A stretch of 64,000 bases of DNA from Miltoncostaea sp050249835 (GTDB lineage Bacteria > Actinomycetota > Thermoleophilia > Miltoncostaeales > Miltoncostaeaceae). How positions within the stretch are numbered: the first letter of the stretch is position 1; each line of letters starts with the position of its first letter. Below, in pieces: positions 1 to 9,030 of this stretch. Location: positions 30,197 through 94,196 of the forward strand of contig JBFWPT010000008.1 in assembly GCA_050249835.1 (NCBI GenBank), written 5' to 3'. The notes under the pieces are model-generated. The model did not search any database. It saw only the letters and a list, made by a program, of their open reading frames with translations, and was not told the origin of the DNA. Made by a program: the position numbers and the translations under genes.

Positions 1-456
1 TGGCTGCGCGTGCGCGACTGGGTGCAGGAGCGCCCGGAGCGCGGGCGCGCCCAGGGCACCGACCTGCTGCTGCTCCGCGAGGCCGACTACTTCTTCACGC
101 CCCGCGTCGCCGAGCTGTACCGCCTCGAGGGCCTCATGCCGATGGTCCCGCAGGAGCTGCGCCCGAGCCTCGCCGGCATGTTCTTCGACCTCAACGACCT
201 GGCACCGGCGCCGCTCATCCGCAACGAGGAGGGCGCCGCGAAGGTGGCCTTCCCGCGGACGGGCGACACCCAGGCCGAGATCGCGGTCGGCGGCGGGGGC
301 CTCACGCTCACCCTCGCGAGCGCCGACGGCGGCCCGGGGTACGCGGCCGGCGCCGACGGCGGCCAGACCCTCACCGTGAGTGAGGCGGGCGACTACCTGG
401 CCGCGCGCGCCTGGACCCAGTCCACCGCCAAGGGCCTCCTGCCGGCCCGCCGGTGA
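1..456 (+). CDS. Hypothetical protein, 3' part only
   Basis: The reading frame is open from base 1 and ends at TGA 454-456, so the true start lies outside the window. About 150 C-terminal residues are visible. The first half is mixed alpha/beta in character (motifs such as YFFTPRVAELYRLEG); the second half is Gly/Ala/Thr-rich. I do not recognise the family. The stop overlaps the GTG start of the following Ser/Thr kinase (GTGA), so the two are probably translationally coupled and co-transcribed, which suggests but does not prove a shared signalling role. Nothing visible indicates a membrane segment in this part. Confidence 0.6.
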   Translation, partial: WLRVRDWVQERPERGRAQGTDLLLLREADYFFTPRVAELYRLEGLMPMVPQELRPSLAGMFFDLNDLAPAPLIRNEEGAAKVAFPRTGDTQAEIAVGGGGLTLTLASADGGPGYAAGADGGQTLTVSEAGDYLAARAWTQSTAKGLLPARR

Positions 457-1979
457 CGACCGCCGCCCAGGAGCGGCTCGTCGGCACCTGGGCGCTCGAG
501 GAGCGCATCGGGGGCGGCGGCCAGGCCGCCGTGTGGCGCGTGCGCCACGCGGTGCTCGCCCGGCACGCCGCCCTCAAGCTCGTCCACCCGGCGATCTGGG
601 ACGACCCCGGCTTCCGGGTGCGCTTCCGGCGGGAGGTCGACGCCCTCGTGGCGCTCGAGCACCCGTCCATCGTCCCGATCCTCGACGCCGGGGAGCACGA
701 GGGCCGCGGGTACCTCGTCATGGCGCTCGCCCGCGGCGGCAGCCTGGACAAGCGGATCGCCGGCCGGCCGCTCACGCCGGACGAGGCCGTCCGGATCGTC
801 ACCGCGCTCGCGTCGGCCCTCGACGCCGCCCACGCGGCCGGGGTGCTGCACCGCGACGTGACCCCGTCCAACGTCCTGCTCGACCCCCTCGGCCCCTGGC
901 TCGCCGACTTCGGCCTCGCCGTGCGCGGCGACGCGACGACGCTGACGGGAGAGGGCCAGATCGTCGGCACGGCCGGCTACCTGGCGCCCGAGGTCATCGC
1001 GGGCGGCCGCGCCACGCCCGCCTCCGACCGCTACGCCCTGGCGGCCACGGCGTTCCGCGCCCTCACCGGGGAGCCGCCGTTCGCGGCCCGCGGGGTCGCG
1101 GGGACGCTCTACGCCCACGTCCACGGCACGCCGCGGCGCGCGTCGGAGATCCTGCCGGAGCTGCCGCCCGCCCTGGACGAGGCGCTGGCCTGGGGGCTCG
1201 CGCGCGAGCCGGGCCACCGCCCGCCCTCGGCCGCCGCCCTGGCCGACGCGCTGGCCGCAGCCGTGGGCGGCACCGCCGCCCCGACCCGGGTCGCCGTGGT
1301 CCCGCCGCCCCCTCCGGCCCCCGCCCCGACCCGCGTGATGCCCGCGCCCGACGCCCGCACCCACGCCCTCGTCCGGCAGCCGTCCGCGCCCCCGCGGCGC
1401 CGGCGCCGCCGCGGGCTCCTGGTGGGCGGGCTCGCCGCCGCGGCGATCGTGGTCGCCGGCGGCGCCGCGGGCGCCCTCACCCTGACGCGCGACACGCCGC
1501 CGCCCCCGCCGCCGCCGGCCGAGAACCCGCGGGTCACGATCCCGCAGACCGTGCCCGGCCCGGACGGCCTCGGCATCAGCGCCGACCCGGCCATCGCGGC
1601 CGACCTGCCCGGCGGCGTGGCGATCCCGGGCGCCGTGGCCGCGACGGTGGGCGACGTCCGCGTGACGGCCTTCCCCGGCGGCTGGGAGGCGCTGGACGAC
1701 GTCCGGGCCCGCCTCGAGGGCGACGGGTACGTCGTCGAGGGGCTGCCGGTCACGGAGGGCGACCTCTTCACCGACCCCGGCCCGGACATCGGCTGGGGCG
1801 CGCGCCAGGACGACATCCTCGACATCCTGGGCCAGTCCGAGCGGTGGGCGGTCATGGTGCTGTCGGAGTCCACCGGCGCCCGCGCCCTCCTCGTGCGCGG
1901 CTGGCACGACGCCCCCGCCGCGTACGCCCGGGCGCTGGCCGAGTCGAGCGGCGCGCGGGTGGTCGCCCCGCCGGGCTGA
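453..1979 (+). CDS. Membrane-anchored Ser/Thr protein kinase (Hanks type)
   Basis: 508 aa. The kinase domain spans about residues 8-270: Gly loop IGGGGQAAVW, ATP lysine in HAALKLV, catalytic loop HRDVTPSN at residues 133-140, DFG in LADFGLAV and GTAGYLAPEV. The catalytic Asp135 and Asn140 are kept, but the usual Lys two residues after the Asp is Thr137. A Pro-rich linker and a run of arginines precede one transmembrane helix (about 325-345), then a Pro-rich stretch and an extracytoplasmic domain of about 155 aa with no PASTA repeats. This is the usual layout of an actinobacterial receptor kinase. The GTG start overlaps the upstream stop. The external ligand is unknown. Confidence 0.9.
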   Translation: MTTAAQERLVGTWALEERIGGGGQAAVWRVRHAVLARHAALKLVHPAIWDDPGFRVRFRREVDALVALEHPSIVPILDAGEHEGRGYLVMALARGGSLDKRIAGRPLTPDEAVRIVTALASALDAAHAAGVLHRDVTPSNVLLDPLGPWLADFGLAVRGDATTLTGEGQIVGTAGYLAPEVIAGGRATPASDRYALAATAFRALTGEPPFAARGVAGTLYAHVHGTPRRASEILPELPPALDEALAWGLAREPGHRPPSAAALADALAAAVGGTAAPTRVAVVPPPPPAPAPTRVMPAPDARTHALVRQPSAPPRRRRRRGLLVGGLAAAAIVVAGGAAGALTLTRDTPPPPPPPAENPRVTIPQTVPGPDGLGISADPAIAADLPGGVAIPGAVAATVGDVRVTAFPGGWEALDDVRARLEGDGYVVEGLPVTEGDLFTDPGPDIGWGARQDDILDILGQSERWAVMVLSESTGARALLVRGWHDAPAAYARALAESSGARVVAPPG

Positions 1980-2017
1980 TCCCGCTCCCCCCGGCCGGTC
2001 CGGGGGTGGTCGCTTGC

Positions 2018-2023
2018 TAGAGT
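2018..2023 (+). promoter_or_regulatory. Leaderless-type -10 box of def operon
   Basis: TAGAGT lies six bases before the GTG start of def. A sigma-70 transcript would begin at or next to the start codon, giving a leaderless mRNA. No clear -35 is seen. The same geometry recurs at several other genes here. Confidence 0.5.
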
Positions 2024-2029
2024 CGGGAC

Positions 2030-2566
2030 GTGTCCTCACGCGCCCTCGACGACCCCGCCCTCGAGCGCCGGCGCCTCGCCGCGCTCGACCAGATCCGCCA
2101 GCTCGGCGACCCGGTCCTGCGCGCTCCGGCCCTCACGATCACCGAGTTCGACGAGGCGCTCGCCGACGAGGCCGAGCGCATGGTGGCGATCATGCACGAC
2201 GCCCGCGGCGTCGGGCTCGCCGCCCCGCAGGTGGGGTCCCTGCGCCGCCTCGCGGTCGTGATGACGGGCGAGGACGAGGTGACGGTCCTCTGCAACCCCG
2301 AGATCACCTGGCGGTCGGAGGAGCAGGAGGAGGACTTCGAGGGGTGCCTCTCGATCGGCGAGATCTCGGTCGAGGTCCCCCGCGCCCTCGCGGTGAGGGT
2401 CCGCGCCCAGGACGTCACGGGGCGCGTCTTCGAGATCGAGCCGGAGGGCTTCGCCGCGCGGGTGGTGCAGCACGAGCTCGACCACCTCGACGGGGTCCTG
2501 ATCCTCGACCGCACGGCGCCCGAGCAGCGCCGGGAGGCCCTCAAGGCCCTGCGCGACGGCGGCTGA
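2030..2566 (+). CDS. def: Peptide deformylase
   Basis: 178 aa. It removes the N-formyl group from nascent proteins and uses a bound metal. All three signature motifs are present in order: GVGLAAPQVG, EGCLSI (metal-binding Cys) and QHELDH (two metal-binding His and the catalytic Glu). The N-terminus carries about 25 residues before the conserved QIRQLGDPVLR strand. The GTG start is chosen because it sits just behind a -10 box and no nearer start is compatible with the motif positions. It is the first gene of the operon running to ribH, and it stands six bases from fmt, which adds the formyl group that this enzyme removes. Confidence 0.96.
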   Translation: MSSRALDDPALERRRLAALDQIRQLGDPVLRAPALTITEFDEALADEAERMVAIMHDARGVGLAAPQVGSLRRLAVVMTGEDEVTVLCNPEITWRSEEQEEDFEGCLSIGEISVEVPRALAVRVRAQDVTGRVFEIEPEGFAARVVQHELDHLDGVLILDRTAPEQRREALKALRDGG

Positions 2567-2572
2567 GCCGCC

Positions 2573-3487
2573 ATGCGCGTCGCCTTCGCGGGCAGCCCCG
2601 AGGCGGCCGTGCCGCCGCTGCGCGCGCTGGCGGCATCGGACGCGCACGAGGTCGTGGTCGTCGTGTCGCAGCCGGACAAGCCGCGCGGGCGCCGCGGGAC
2701 GCCCACGCCGACGCCGGTCGCGGCGGCCGGTGAGGAGCTGGGCATCCCGGTCCTGCGCCCGCGCACCATCAACGACCCCGGGGTCGTCGAGGAGATCCGG
2801 GCCGCGGGCACCGAGGCGCTCGTGGTCGTGGCCTTCGGCCAGATCCTCCGCGACGCGGTGCTCTCCTCGTGGCCCTGCGTCAACGTCCACTTCAGCCTCC
2901 TGCCGGCCTACCGCGGCGCGGCACCGGTGGAGCGCGCCCTGATGGACGGGGTGGCCGAGACCGGCGTGGCGATCATGGAGATGGAGGCGGGGCTGGACAC
3001 CGGGCCCGTCTACGCCGTGGAGCGCACCCCGATCGGCCCCGAGGAGGACGCCGGGTCGCTGGTCGCCCGGCTCTCCGCAATGGGGGGCCCGCTGCTCGTC
3101 CGCGTGCTCTCGGAGATCGAGGCCGGCACGGCCGCGCCGGAGCCCCAGCCCGAGGAGGGCGTCTCGCACGCCGCCAAGATCACCGCCGAGGACCGCCCGC
3201 TGGACCTGGGCCGGCCCGCCCCCGAGCTGGCCCGCCGGGTGCGGGCCCTGTCGCCGCACATCGGCGCCACCTGCCGCATCGGCGGCGAGCCCTTCAAGGT
3301 CTGGCGGGCCGTCGCGCACGACGCGCCGGCGGAGCCCGGGCTGCAGACCGTGGACGGCCGCCTGGTCGCGGGCTGCGCCGAGGGTTCCCTGGAGCTGCTG
3401 GAGCTGCAGCCGCCCGGCAAGGGACGGATGGACGCGGGGAGCTTCCTGCGCGGCTGGCGCGGCTCGCTGGCCTGGGAGGCCGGGTGA
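2573..3487 (+). CDS. fmt: Methionyl-tRNA formyltransferase
   Basis: 304 aa, normal for the family. It transfers a formyl group from 10-formyltetrahydrofolate to initiator Met-tRNA. The N-terminal Rossmann-type domain starts MRVAFAGSPEAAVPPL. The catalytic Asn-His-Ser core is in NVHFSLLPAYRGAAPV, and the active-site Asp is in AGLDTGPVY. The C-terminal OB-like tRNA-binding domain follows from about residue 200 (KITAEDRPLDL, RVRALSPHIGA). The stop overlaps the GTG start of rsmB by 4 bp. The def-fmt pairing is typical of bacteria. Confidence 0.96.
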   Translation: MRVAFAGSPEAAVPPLRALAASDAHEVVVVVSQPDKPRGRRGTPTPTPVAAAGEELGIPVLRPRTINDPGVVEEIRAAGTEALVVVAFGQILRDAVLSSWPCVNVHFSLLPAYRGAAPVERALMDGVAETGVAIMEMEAGLDTGPVYAVERTPIGPEEDAGSLVARLSAMGGPLLVRVLSEIEAGTAAPEPQPEEGVSHAAKITAEDRPLDLGRPAPELARRVRALSPHIGATCRIGGEPFKVWRAVAHDAPAEPGLQTVDGRLVAGCAEGSLELLELQPPGKGRMDAGSFLRGWRGSLAWEAG

Positions 3488-4815
3488 CGACCGCCGCACC
3501 CGGTGGCGTCGCGCGCGAGCGGACCGTCGCCCTCAAGGTGCTGCGCCGCGTCGACGACGGCGCCTGGGCCGACCGGGCCCTCGCGGCCGAGGCCCGCCAC
3601 GCCGACCTCGACCCGCGGGCCCGTGCGCAGGCCACCCGCCTCGCCTACGGCGCGGTCCAGCGCCGCCGCACCCTGGACTGGCTCATCGACGGCGCCCTCG
3701 ACCGCCCGGCGGCGCTCGAGCCGGCGGTGCGGGACATCCTGCGGCTCGGCGCCTACGAGCTGGCGTTCTCGGACTCCGTGCCCGACCACGCCGCGGTCGA
3801 CCAGGCGGTGCGCCAGGCCCGGGGGCTCCGCGGGGCGAAGGCGCGCTCGTCGGCCCGCGCCGGGGTCGTGAACGCCGTCATGCGCCGCATCGCGCGGGAC
3901 GCCGGGGAGCGCCTGGCCGCCCTCGACGCGGGCGGGGCCGAGACCGCGGCCCTCCGCCACTCGATGCCCGACTGGATCGCCGCGCGCCTGGTGGAGTCCC
4001 TCGGCGAGGAGGACGCCATCGGCGTGATGCGCGCCGCCGGCGAGCCGGCCGAGTCGGCGGTCCGCTGGAACCCGCTGCGCGGGCCCCGGGCGACGGTCGA
4101 GGCCGAGCTGCCCGAGGGCGCCCACCGGGGCGACCTCGCCCCCGAGAGCTACGTCGTGCCGGGGGCCTTCGCGCTGGAGGACTCGGACGCCTGGGCCCGG
4201 GGACGGGCGATGGGGCAGAGCCGGGCGTCCCAGCTCGTCGCCCACGTCGTCGCGCCGCGGGCCGGGGAGCGCGTGCTGGACATGTGCGCGGCGCCGGGCG
4301 CGAAGGCCACCCACCTCGCCGCGCTCGCGGGCGGCGGGGCGCGGGTGACGGCGGTGGAGCTGCGGCCCGCGCGCGCCGCGGCCCTGCGCGACCTGGCACG
4401 CCGCATGGGCGCCCGGATCGACGTCGTCGAGGGCGACGCGCTGGAGGTGCCGCTCGACGGGGGCTTCGACGCCGTGCTGCTCGACCCGCCCTGCACCGGC
4501 CTGGGCGTGCTGTCGTCGCGCCCCGACGCCCGCTGGCGCCGCCGCGAGGAGGCCCTCGAGCCGCTCACGCGGCTGCAGGCGTCCCTGCTCGCCCGCGCCC
4601 TGGAGCTGACGCGCCCGGGCGGCCGGGTCGTCTACTCCACCTGCACCCTCATCGCGCCCGAGAACGAGGACGTGGTGCGCGGCACGGGCGCCCCGCTCGA
4701 CGACCTGGCGGAAGAGCACCCGGAGATCGCGCACCCGCGCCTGCCGGGCGCGCTCCTGACCCTGCCGCACCGGCACGGCACTGACGGCTTCTTCATCGCG
4801 AGGTTGCGCCCATGA
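3484..4815 (+). CDS. rsmB: 16S rRNA (cytosine-967-C5) methyltransferase
   Basis: 443 aa. It methylates C967 of 16S rRNA using S-adenosylmethionine. The first ~150 residues form the NusB-like RNA-binding domain (ALKVLRRVDDGAWADRAL; DQAVRQARGLRGAKA). The C-terminal NOL1/Nop2/Sun methyltransferase domain shows motif I VLDMCAAPGAKATHLA, motif IV DPPCTGLGVLSSRPDARW and motif VI VYSTCTLIAPENEDVV; the two cysteines, in PPCTG and STCTL, are the catalytic pair of this class. The start is the GTG in the GTGA overlap with fmt. The stop overlaps the ATG of rpe. The fmt-rsmB-rpe order is common in actinobacteria. Confidence 0.95.
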   Translation: MTTAAPGGVARERTVALKVLRRVDDGAWADRALAAEARHADLDPRARAQATRLAYGAVQRRRTLDWLIDGALDRPAALEPAVRDILRLGAYELAFSDSVPDHAAVDQAVRQARGLRGAKARSSARAGVVNAVMRRIARDAGERLAALDAGGAETAALRHSMPDWIAARLVESLGEEDAIGVMRAAGEPAESAVRWNPLRGPRATVEAELPEGAHRGDLAPESYVVPGAFALEDSDAWARGRAMGQSRASQLVAHVVAPRAGERVLDMCAAPGAKATHLAALAGGGARVTAVELRPARAAALRDLARRMGARIDVVEGDALEVPLDGGFDAVLLDPPCTGLGVLSSRPDARWRRREEALEPLTRLQASLLARALELTRPGGRVVYSTCTLIAPENEDVVRGTGAPLDDLAEEHPEIAHPRLPGALLTLPHRHGTDGFFIARLRP

Positions 4816-5486
4816 GCCCGCCCCTGCCCACCGCTCCCACCGTCCTGCCGTCGGTCATGTCCGCCGACATGCTCCGCCTGGGGGCGCAGGTGGACGAGCT
4901 CGTCGGCGCCGGGGCCACGGCCTTCCACGTGGACGTGATGGACGGCGCCTTCGTCCCTAACCTGACGATCGGGCCGGACTGGACGCGGCAGCTCGCCGAG
5001 GTCGCCCGCGCCGGCGGCGCGCTGGTGGACGTGCACCTGATGGTGGAGCGCCCGGGCGCGATGATCCCGCTGTTCGCCCCGCACGCGGACGCGATCACGG
5101 TCCACGTCGAGGCCGACCCCCATCCGCACCGCCTGCTGGGGCAGATCCGGGAGGCCGGGTGCCACGCGGGCCTGGCGATCAACCCGGGGACGCCTGTGGA
5201 GCACGCCGCCGAGCTGGCCGACGACCTCGACTACGTCAACGTGCTGGCCGTGGACCCCGGCTTCGCGGGCCAGTCGTTCATCCCGGCCACCCCCCGGCGG
5301 GTGGAGCGCCTGCGGGCGCTGCTGCCGGACCGCGTCGTGATCGAGGTCGACGGCGGCATCGGCATGGCCACGCTGCCCGCCGCCCGCGACGCGGGGGCCG
5401 TCATGCTCGTCTCGGCGTCGTCGGTGTTCGGCGCCCCGGACCCCCTCGCCGCCTTCCGCGACCTGACCGCGCTGGCGCGCGGATGA
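4812..5486 (+). CDS. rpe: Ribulose-phosphate 3-epimerase
   Basis: 224 aa TIM-barrel enzyme interconverting ribulose 5-phosphate and xylulose 5-phosphate. Family landmarks: LPSVMSADMLRL near the N-terminus, FHVDVMDGAFVPNLTIGP (metal-binding His and catalytic Asp), VDVHLMVERP, VNVLAVDPGFAGQSF and EVDGGIG (second catalytic Asp). It supplies the ribulose 5-phosphate pool that RibB uses downstream, a sensible reason for its place before the rib genes. The ATG overlaps the rsmB stop and its own stop overlaps ribD. Confidence 0.96.
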   Translation: MSPPLPTAPTVLPSVMSADMLRLGAQVDELVGAGATAFHVDVMDGAFVPNLTIGPDWTRQLAEVARAGGALVDVHLMVERPGAMIPLFAPHADAITVHVEADPHPHRLLGQIREAGCHAGLAINPGTPVEHAAELADDLDYVNVLAVDPGFAGQSFIPATPRRVERLRALLPDRVVIEVDGGIGMATLPAARDAGAVMLVSASSVFGAPDPLAAFRDLTALARG

Positions 5487-6625
5487 CCCGCGCGGCCGCC
5501 CCGGTCGCGCCCGCCGAGGCCGCCGCGCTGGCCCGTGCCCGGGACCTCGCGCGGAACGCGCGGGGCCGGGTGAGCCCCAACCCGCTCGTGGGGGCCGTGG
5601 TGCTGCGGGACGGGACCACGGTCGCCGAGGGCTGGCACGAGGGCCCCGGGCTCCCGCACGCCGAGGCGATGGCGCTGGCCGCCGCCGGGGAGGCCGCCCG
5701 CGGGGCGACCGTCGTCTGCACGCTGGAGCCCTGCTCCCACCACGGCCGCACGCCGCCCTGCGCGGACGCGCTCGTGGCGGCCGGCGTCGCGCGCGTGGTC
5801 GTGGGCCTGCCGGACCCGCTGGAGCGCGACCGCGCCGGCGGGATCGACGTGCTGCGCGCCGCCGGGATCGAGGTGGCGATCGCGGACGAGGACGGCCGCG
5901 CGGCCTGCGCGGAGCTGATCTCGCCGTTCCTCACCTGGGCGGTCACCGGCCTGCCCGAGGTGACCCTCAAGCTCGCGACGAGCCTCGACGGCCGCATCGC
6001 GACCGCGACGGGGGAGAGCCGGTGGATCTCCGGGCCCGCCTCGCGCGCCCTCGTCCACCGCTGGCGCGCCGACGCCGACGCCGTCGTGGTGGGTCTCGGA
6101 ACCGCGCTGGCCGACGACCCGCGGCTCACCGCCCGCGACGTGGAGGGCCCGGTGCGCCAGCCGGCCCGGGTGGTGTTCGACTCGGGGGCCCGCCTGCTCC
6201 TGGACTCGGCCCTCGCGGGCGACACCGCGACGGCGCCCGTCATCGTCCTCGCGTCGGAGGAGGCGCCCGCGGACCGGGTCTCGGCCCTGGCGGCGCGGGG
6301 CGTCGAGGTCGTCACCCTGCCCGGCGACGGGCCCGCCCGCATCCGCGGAGGGCTGCGCGCCCTGGGGGAGAGGGGCATCCAGTCCGCCTTCGTGGAGGGG
6401 GGCGCCGGGCTCGCCGGGGCCCTCGTCGAGGCGGGGGCGGTGGACCGGGTGGCATGGTTCCTGGCGCCGATGCTGATCGGCGGCGCGGGGGCGCCGGCGG
6501 CGATCGGCGGGGACGGCGTGGCGGTGCTCGCCGACGCGCCCCGGCTGCGCGACGTGGAGGTGGAGCGGGTGGGCGAGGACGTGCTGGTGACCGGGCGCCT
6601 GCGGGCGCTGCCCGGGGCGGCCTGA
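5483..6625 (+). CDS. ribD: Bifunctional pyrimidine deaminase/reductase of riboflavin synthesis
   Basis: 380 aa. It deaminates 2,5-diamino-6-ribosylamino-4(3H)-pyrimidinone 5'-phosphate and then reduces the ribosyl chain. The N-terminal zinc deaminase domain (about 1-150) has PNPLVGAVV, the zinc ligand and catalytic Glu in PHAEAMAL and TLEPCSHHGRTPPCADAL. The C-terminal reductase domain has VTLKLATSLDGRIATATGESRWISG and, near the end, AFVEGGAGLAGALV. The length fits a complete two-domain RibD. Start ATG overlaps the rpe stop; the stop shares one base with the ribE ATG. Confidence 0.96.
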   Translation: MTRAAAPVAPAEAAALARARDLARNARGRVSPNPLVGAVVLRDGTTVAEGWHEGPGLPHAEAMALAAAGEAARGATVVCTLEPCSHHGRTPPCADALVAAGVARVVVGLPDPLERDRAGGIDVLRAAGIEVAIADEDGRAACAELISPFLTWAVTGLPEVTLKLATSLDGRIATATGESRWISGPASRALVHRWRADADAVVVGLGTALADDPRLTARDVEGPVRQPARVVFDSGARLLLDSALAGDTATAPVIVLASEEAPADRVSALAARGVEVVTLPGDGPARIRGGLRALGERGIQSAFVEGGAGLAGALVEAGAVDRVAWFLAPMLIGGAGAPAAIGGDGVAVLADAPRLRDVEVERVGEDVLVTGRLRALPGAA

Positions 6626-7239
6626 TGTTCACCGGCCTCGTGGAGGAGGGCGGGACGCTCCGGTCGGTGACGCCGACCGACGGCGGCGCGCGCCTGGTGA
6701 TCGACGCGGCCGTGGTGCTGGAGGGGCTGGAGATCGGCGACTCGGTCGCGGTCAACGGCGCCTGCCTGACCGCCGTGGAGATCGACGCGGCCGGCTTCGC
6801 GGTGGACGCCGTGGCGGAGACGCTGCGCCGCACGTCCCTCGGGGGCGCCGCGGCGGGGGACCGTGTCAACCTGGAGCGGCCGATGCGCCTCGGGGACCGC
6901 CTGGACGGCCACCTGGTGCAGGGGCACGTCGACGGGGTGGGCGAGGTGCGGTCGGCCCGCCCCGAGGGCGGGAGCACGGTGCTCGAGATCGCCGCCCCGG
7001 CCGGTCTGCTGCGCTATGTCGTCGAGAAGGGGAGCATCACGGTGGACGGGGTGAGCCTGACCGTGGCGGGACGCCTTCCCGACGCGTTCACGGTCGCCCT
7101 GATCCCCCACACGATGCAGGTCACGACCCTCGGGCCGCAGGCCGTGGGGCGCGCCGTGAACCTGGAGGTCGACGTGGTGGCAAAATACGTCGAGGCGCTG
7201 GCGGCGCCCTACGCACCGCCGGGAGGAGACGCAGAGTGA
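6625..7239 (+). CDS. ribE: Riboflavin synthase, alpha subunit
   Basis: 204 aa. It dismutates two 6,7-dimethyl-8-ribityllumazines to riboflavin. Two tandem lumazine-binding barrels are visible: MFTGLVEEGGTLRSV with SVAVNGACLTAVEI in the first half, and LDGHLVQGHVDGVGEV with KGSITVDGVSLTV in the second. Length and the start MFTGLVE are canonical. It overlaps ribD by one base and the GTG of ribBA by four. Confidence 0.96.
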   Translation: MFTGLVEEGGTLRSVTPTDGGARLVIDAAVVLEGLEIGDSVAVNGACLTAVEIDAAGFAVDAVAETLRRTSLGGAAAGDRVNLERPMRLGDRLDGHLVQGHVDGVGEVRSARPEGGSTVLEIAAPAGLLRYVVEKGSITVDGVSLTVAGRLPDAFTVALIPHTMQVTTLGPQAVGRAVNLEVDVVAKYVEALAAPYAPPGGDAE

Positions 7240-8510
7240 GCACGAGCAGGGCGACCGAGTTCGCGACCATCGCCGAGGCGATCGAGGAGATCCGCGCCGG
7301 GCGGATGGTGGTGATCCTCGACTCGGAGGACCGGGAGAACGAGGGCGACCTCGTGATGGCGGCGCAGTTCGCCACCCCGGAGGCGATCAACTTCATGGCG
7401 ACGCACGGCCGCGGCCTCATCTGCCTCGCCCTCACCGACGCCCGCTGCGACCAGCTCGGGCTGAAGCCCGTGGTGCGGCAGAACGAGAGCCAGTACGCGA
7501 CGGCCTTCACCGAGCCGATCGAGGCCCGGCACGGCATCACGACCGGCATCTCCGCCCCCGACCGCTCGCGCACCATCATGGTCGCGATCGATCCGGACAG
7601 CGGGCCCGAGGACATCGTCAAGCCGGGCCACGTCTTCCCCCTGCGCGCCAAGCCGGGCGGCGTCCTGGAGCGCGCCGGCCACACCGAGGCGGCGGTCGAC
7701 CTCGCCCGACTCGCCGGGCTCATCCCCGCCGGGGTCATCTGCGAGATCTCCAACGCCGACGGGACCATGGCGCGCGTGCCGGACCTCGTGCCCTACGCGG
7801 CCGAGCACGGCCTCAAGATCATCACGATCGCCCAGCTCATCGAGCACCGCCGGCGCACGGAGCGCCTCATCGAGCGCGGCACGGCGGCCCGCCTGCCGAC
7901 CGAGTACGGCGAGTGGACCGCCGTCGGCTACCGCTCGATCCTGGACGGCAAGCACCACCTCGCGATGGTGAAGGGCGACGTCGACGGCGAGCAGGACGTG
8001 CTCGTGCGCGTCCACTCCGAGTGCCTCACCGGGGACGTGTTCGGCTCCCAGCGCTGCGACTGCGGCGAGCAGCTCCGGGCCGCGATGCGGACGATCGCCG
8101 AGGAGGGCCGCGGGGTCCTGCTCTACATCGCCCAGGAGGGCCGCGGCATCGGCCTGCTCAACAAGCTCCGCGCCTACGAGCTGCAGGACCAGGGGATGGA
8201 CACGGTCCAGGCCAACGTCGAGCTGGGCTTCCCGCCGGACCTGCGCGACTACGGCACCGGCGCGCAGATCCTCGTCGACCTCGGCCTCACGTCGATCCGC
8301 CTGCTGACGAACAACCCGAAGAAGATCGTGGGGCTGGAGGGCTACGGGCTGTCGGTGATCGACCGGGTGCCGATCGAGATGCGGCCGGTCGACGACAACC
8401 TGGAGTACCTCCGCACCAAGCGCGACAAGATGGGCCACATCCTCCACCACCAGGACCTGCGCTTCGACACCGACGGCGCGGGCGCGTCCGCGGCGGAGCC
8501 GGGCGACTGA
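7236..8510 (+). CDS. ribBA: Bifunctional DHBP synthase / GTP cyclohydrolase II
   Basis: 424 aa fusion that makes both riboflavin precursors. The N-terminal RibB part (about 1-205) carries DSEDRENEGDLVMAA (acidic metal site), FMATHGRGLICLAL and PGHVFPLRAKPGGVLERAGHTEA. The C-terminal RibA part carries HSECLTGDVFGSQRCDCGEQL (zinc cysteines), YIAQEGRGIGLLNKLRAY and DLGLTSIRLLTNNPKK. Both halves look catalytically complete. GTG start in a GTGA overlap with ribE; its stop shares a base with the ribH ATG. Confidence 0.96.
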   Translation: MSTSRATEFATIAEAIEEIRAGRMVVILDSEDRENEGDLVMAAQFATPEAINFMATHGRGLICLALTDARCDQLGLKPVVRQNESQYATAFTEPIEARHGITTGISAPDRSRTIMVAIDPDSGPEDIVKPGHVFPLRAKPGGVLERAGHTEAAVDLARLAGLIPAGVICEISNADGTMARVPDLVPYAAEHGLKIITIAQLIEHRRRTERLIERGTAARLPTEYGEWTAVGYRSILDGKHHLAMVKGDVDGEQDVLVRVHSECLTGDVFGSQRCDCGEQLRAAMRTIAEEGRGVLLYIAQEGRGIGLLNKLRAYELQDQGMDTVQANVELGFPPDLRDYGTGAQILVDLGLTSIRLLTNNPKKIVGLEGYGLSVIDRVPIEMRPVDDNLEYLRTKRDKMGHILHHQDLRFDTDGAGASAAEPGD

Positions 8511-8989
8511 TGGCCCGCACGGGCCCGATGCCGCCGGCGCCGCGGCTGGAGCACCCCGGCGTCCGCATGGCGGCGGTGGTGGCCGGGTTCCACCGGGAGC
8601 TGAGCGAGCGGCTGCTGCAGGGGGCCGCCGACCGCCTGCGCGAGGCGGGCCTGCCGGACGGGCACCTGGAGGACATCTGGGTGCCGGGCGCGTTCGAGCT
8701 GCCGCTCGCGGCCCGGTCGATGGCCCTGCGGCGCCGGTACGCCGCGATCATCGCGCTCGGGGTCGTGATCCGGGGCGAGACCGCCCACTTCGACCACATC
8801 TGCGACGCGGCGGCCAACGGCCTGATGCGCGTCGGGCTCGACACCGGGCTGCCCGTCGCCTTCGGGGTGCTCACCACCGAGGACCGCGCCCAGGCGGAGG
8901 CCCGGTCGGGCGGCGACAAGGGCAACGCGGGCATGGATGCCGCGGACGCGGCGGTGGTCATGGCCAACCTGGTGGCCGAGGGGCGCTGA
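8510..8989 (+). CDS. ribH: 6,7-dimethyl-8-ribityllumazine synthase
   Basis: 159 aa. It condenses the RibD product with the RibB product to give lumazine, the substrate of RibE. Motifs in order: VVAGFHRELSERLL, WVPGAFELPLAA, ALGVVIRGETAHFDHIC (catalytic His region) and PVAFGVLTTEDRAQAEARSGG. It is the last gene of the def-ribH operon. No FMN riboswitch is visible before ribD or ribE, where the genes overlap and leave no room for one. Confidence 0.95.
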   Translation: MARTGPMPPAPRLEHPGVRMAAVVAGFHRELSERLLQGAADRLREAGLPDGHLEDIWVPGAFELPLAARSMALRRRYAAIIALGVVIRGETAHFDHICDAAANGLMRVGLDTGLPVAFGVLTTEDRAQAEARSGGDKGNAGMDAADAAVVMANLVAEGR

Positions 8990-9030
8990 ATCCCCCTCCT
9001 ACGGGCGGTTCCCCTCCCGTGCGCGATCGA

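Noticed and set aside
393..2039. Long open frames on the strand opposite the first kinase
   Set aside because: Arg/Ala/Gly-rich translations without domains; they arise from the very high GC and shadow the real kinase frame.
5400..8520. FMN riboswitch ahead of the rib genes
   Set aside because: The genes overlap with no leader; no RFN-type conserved blocks seen.
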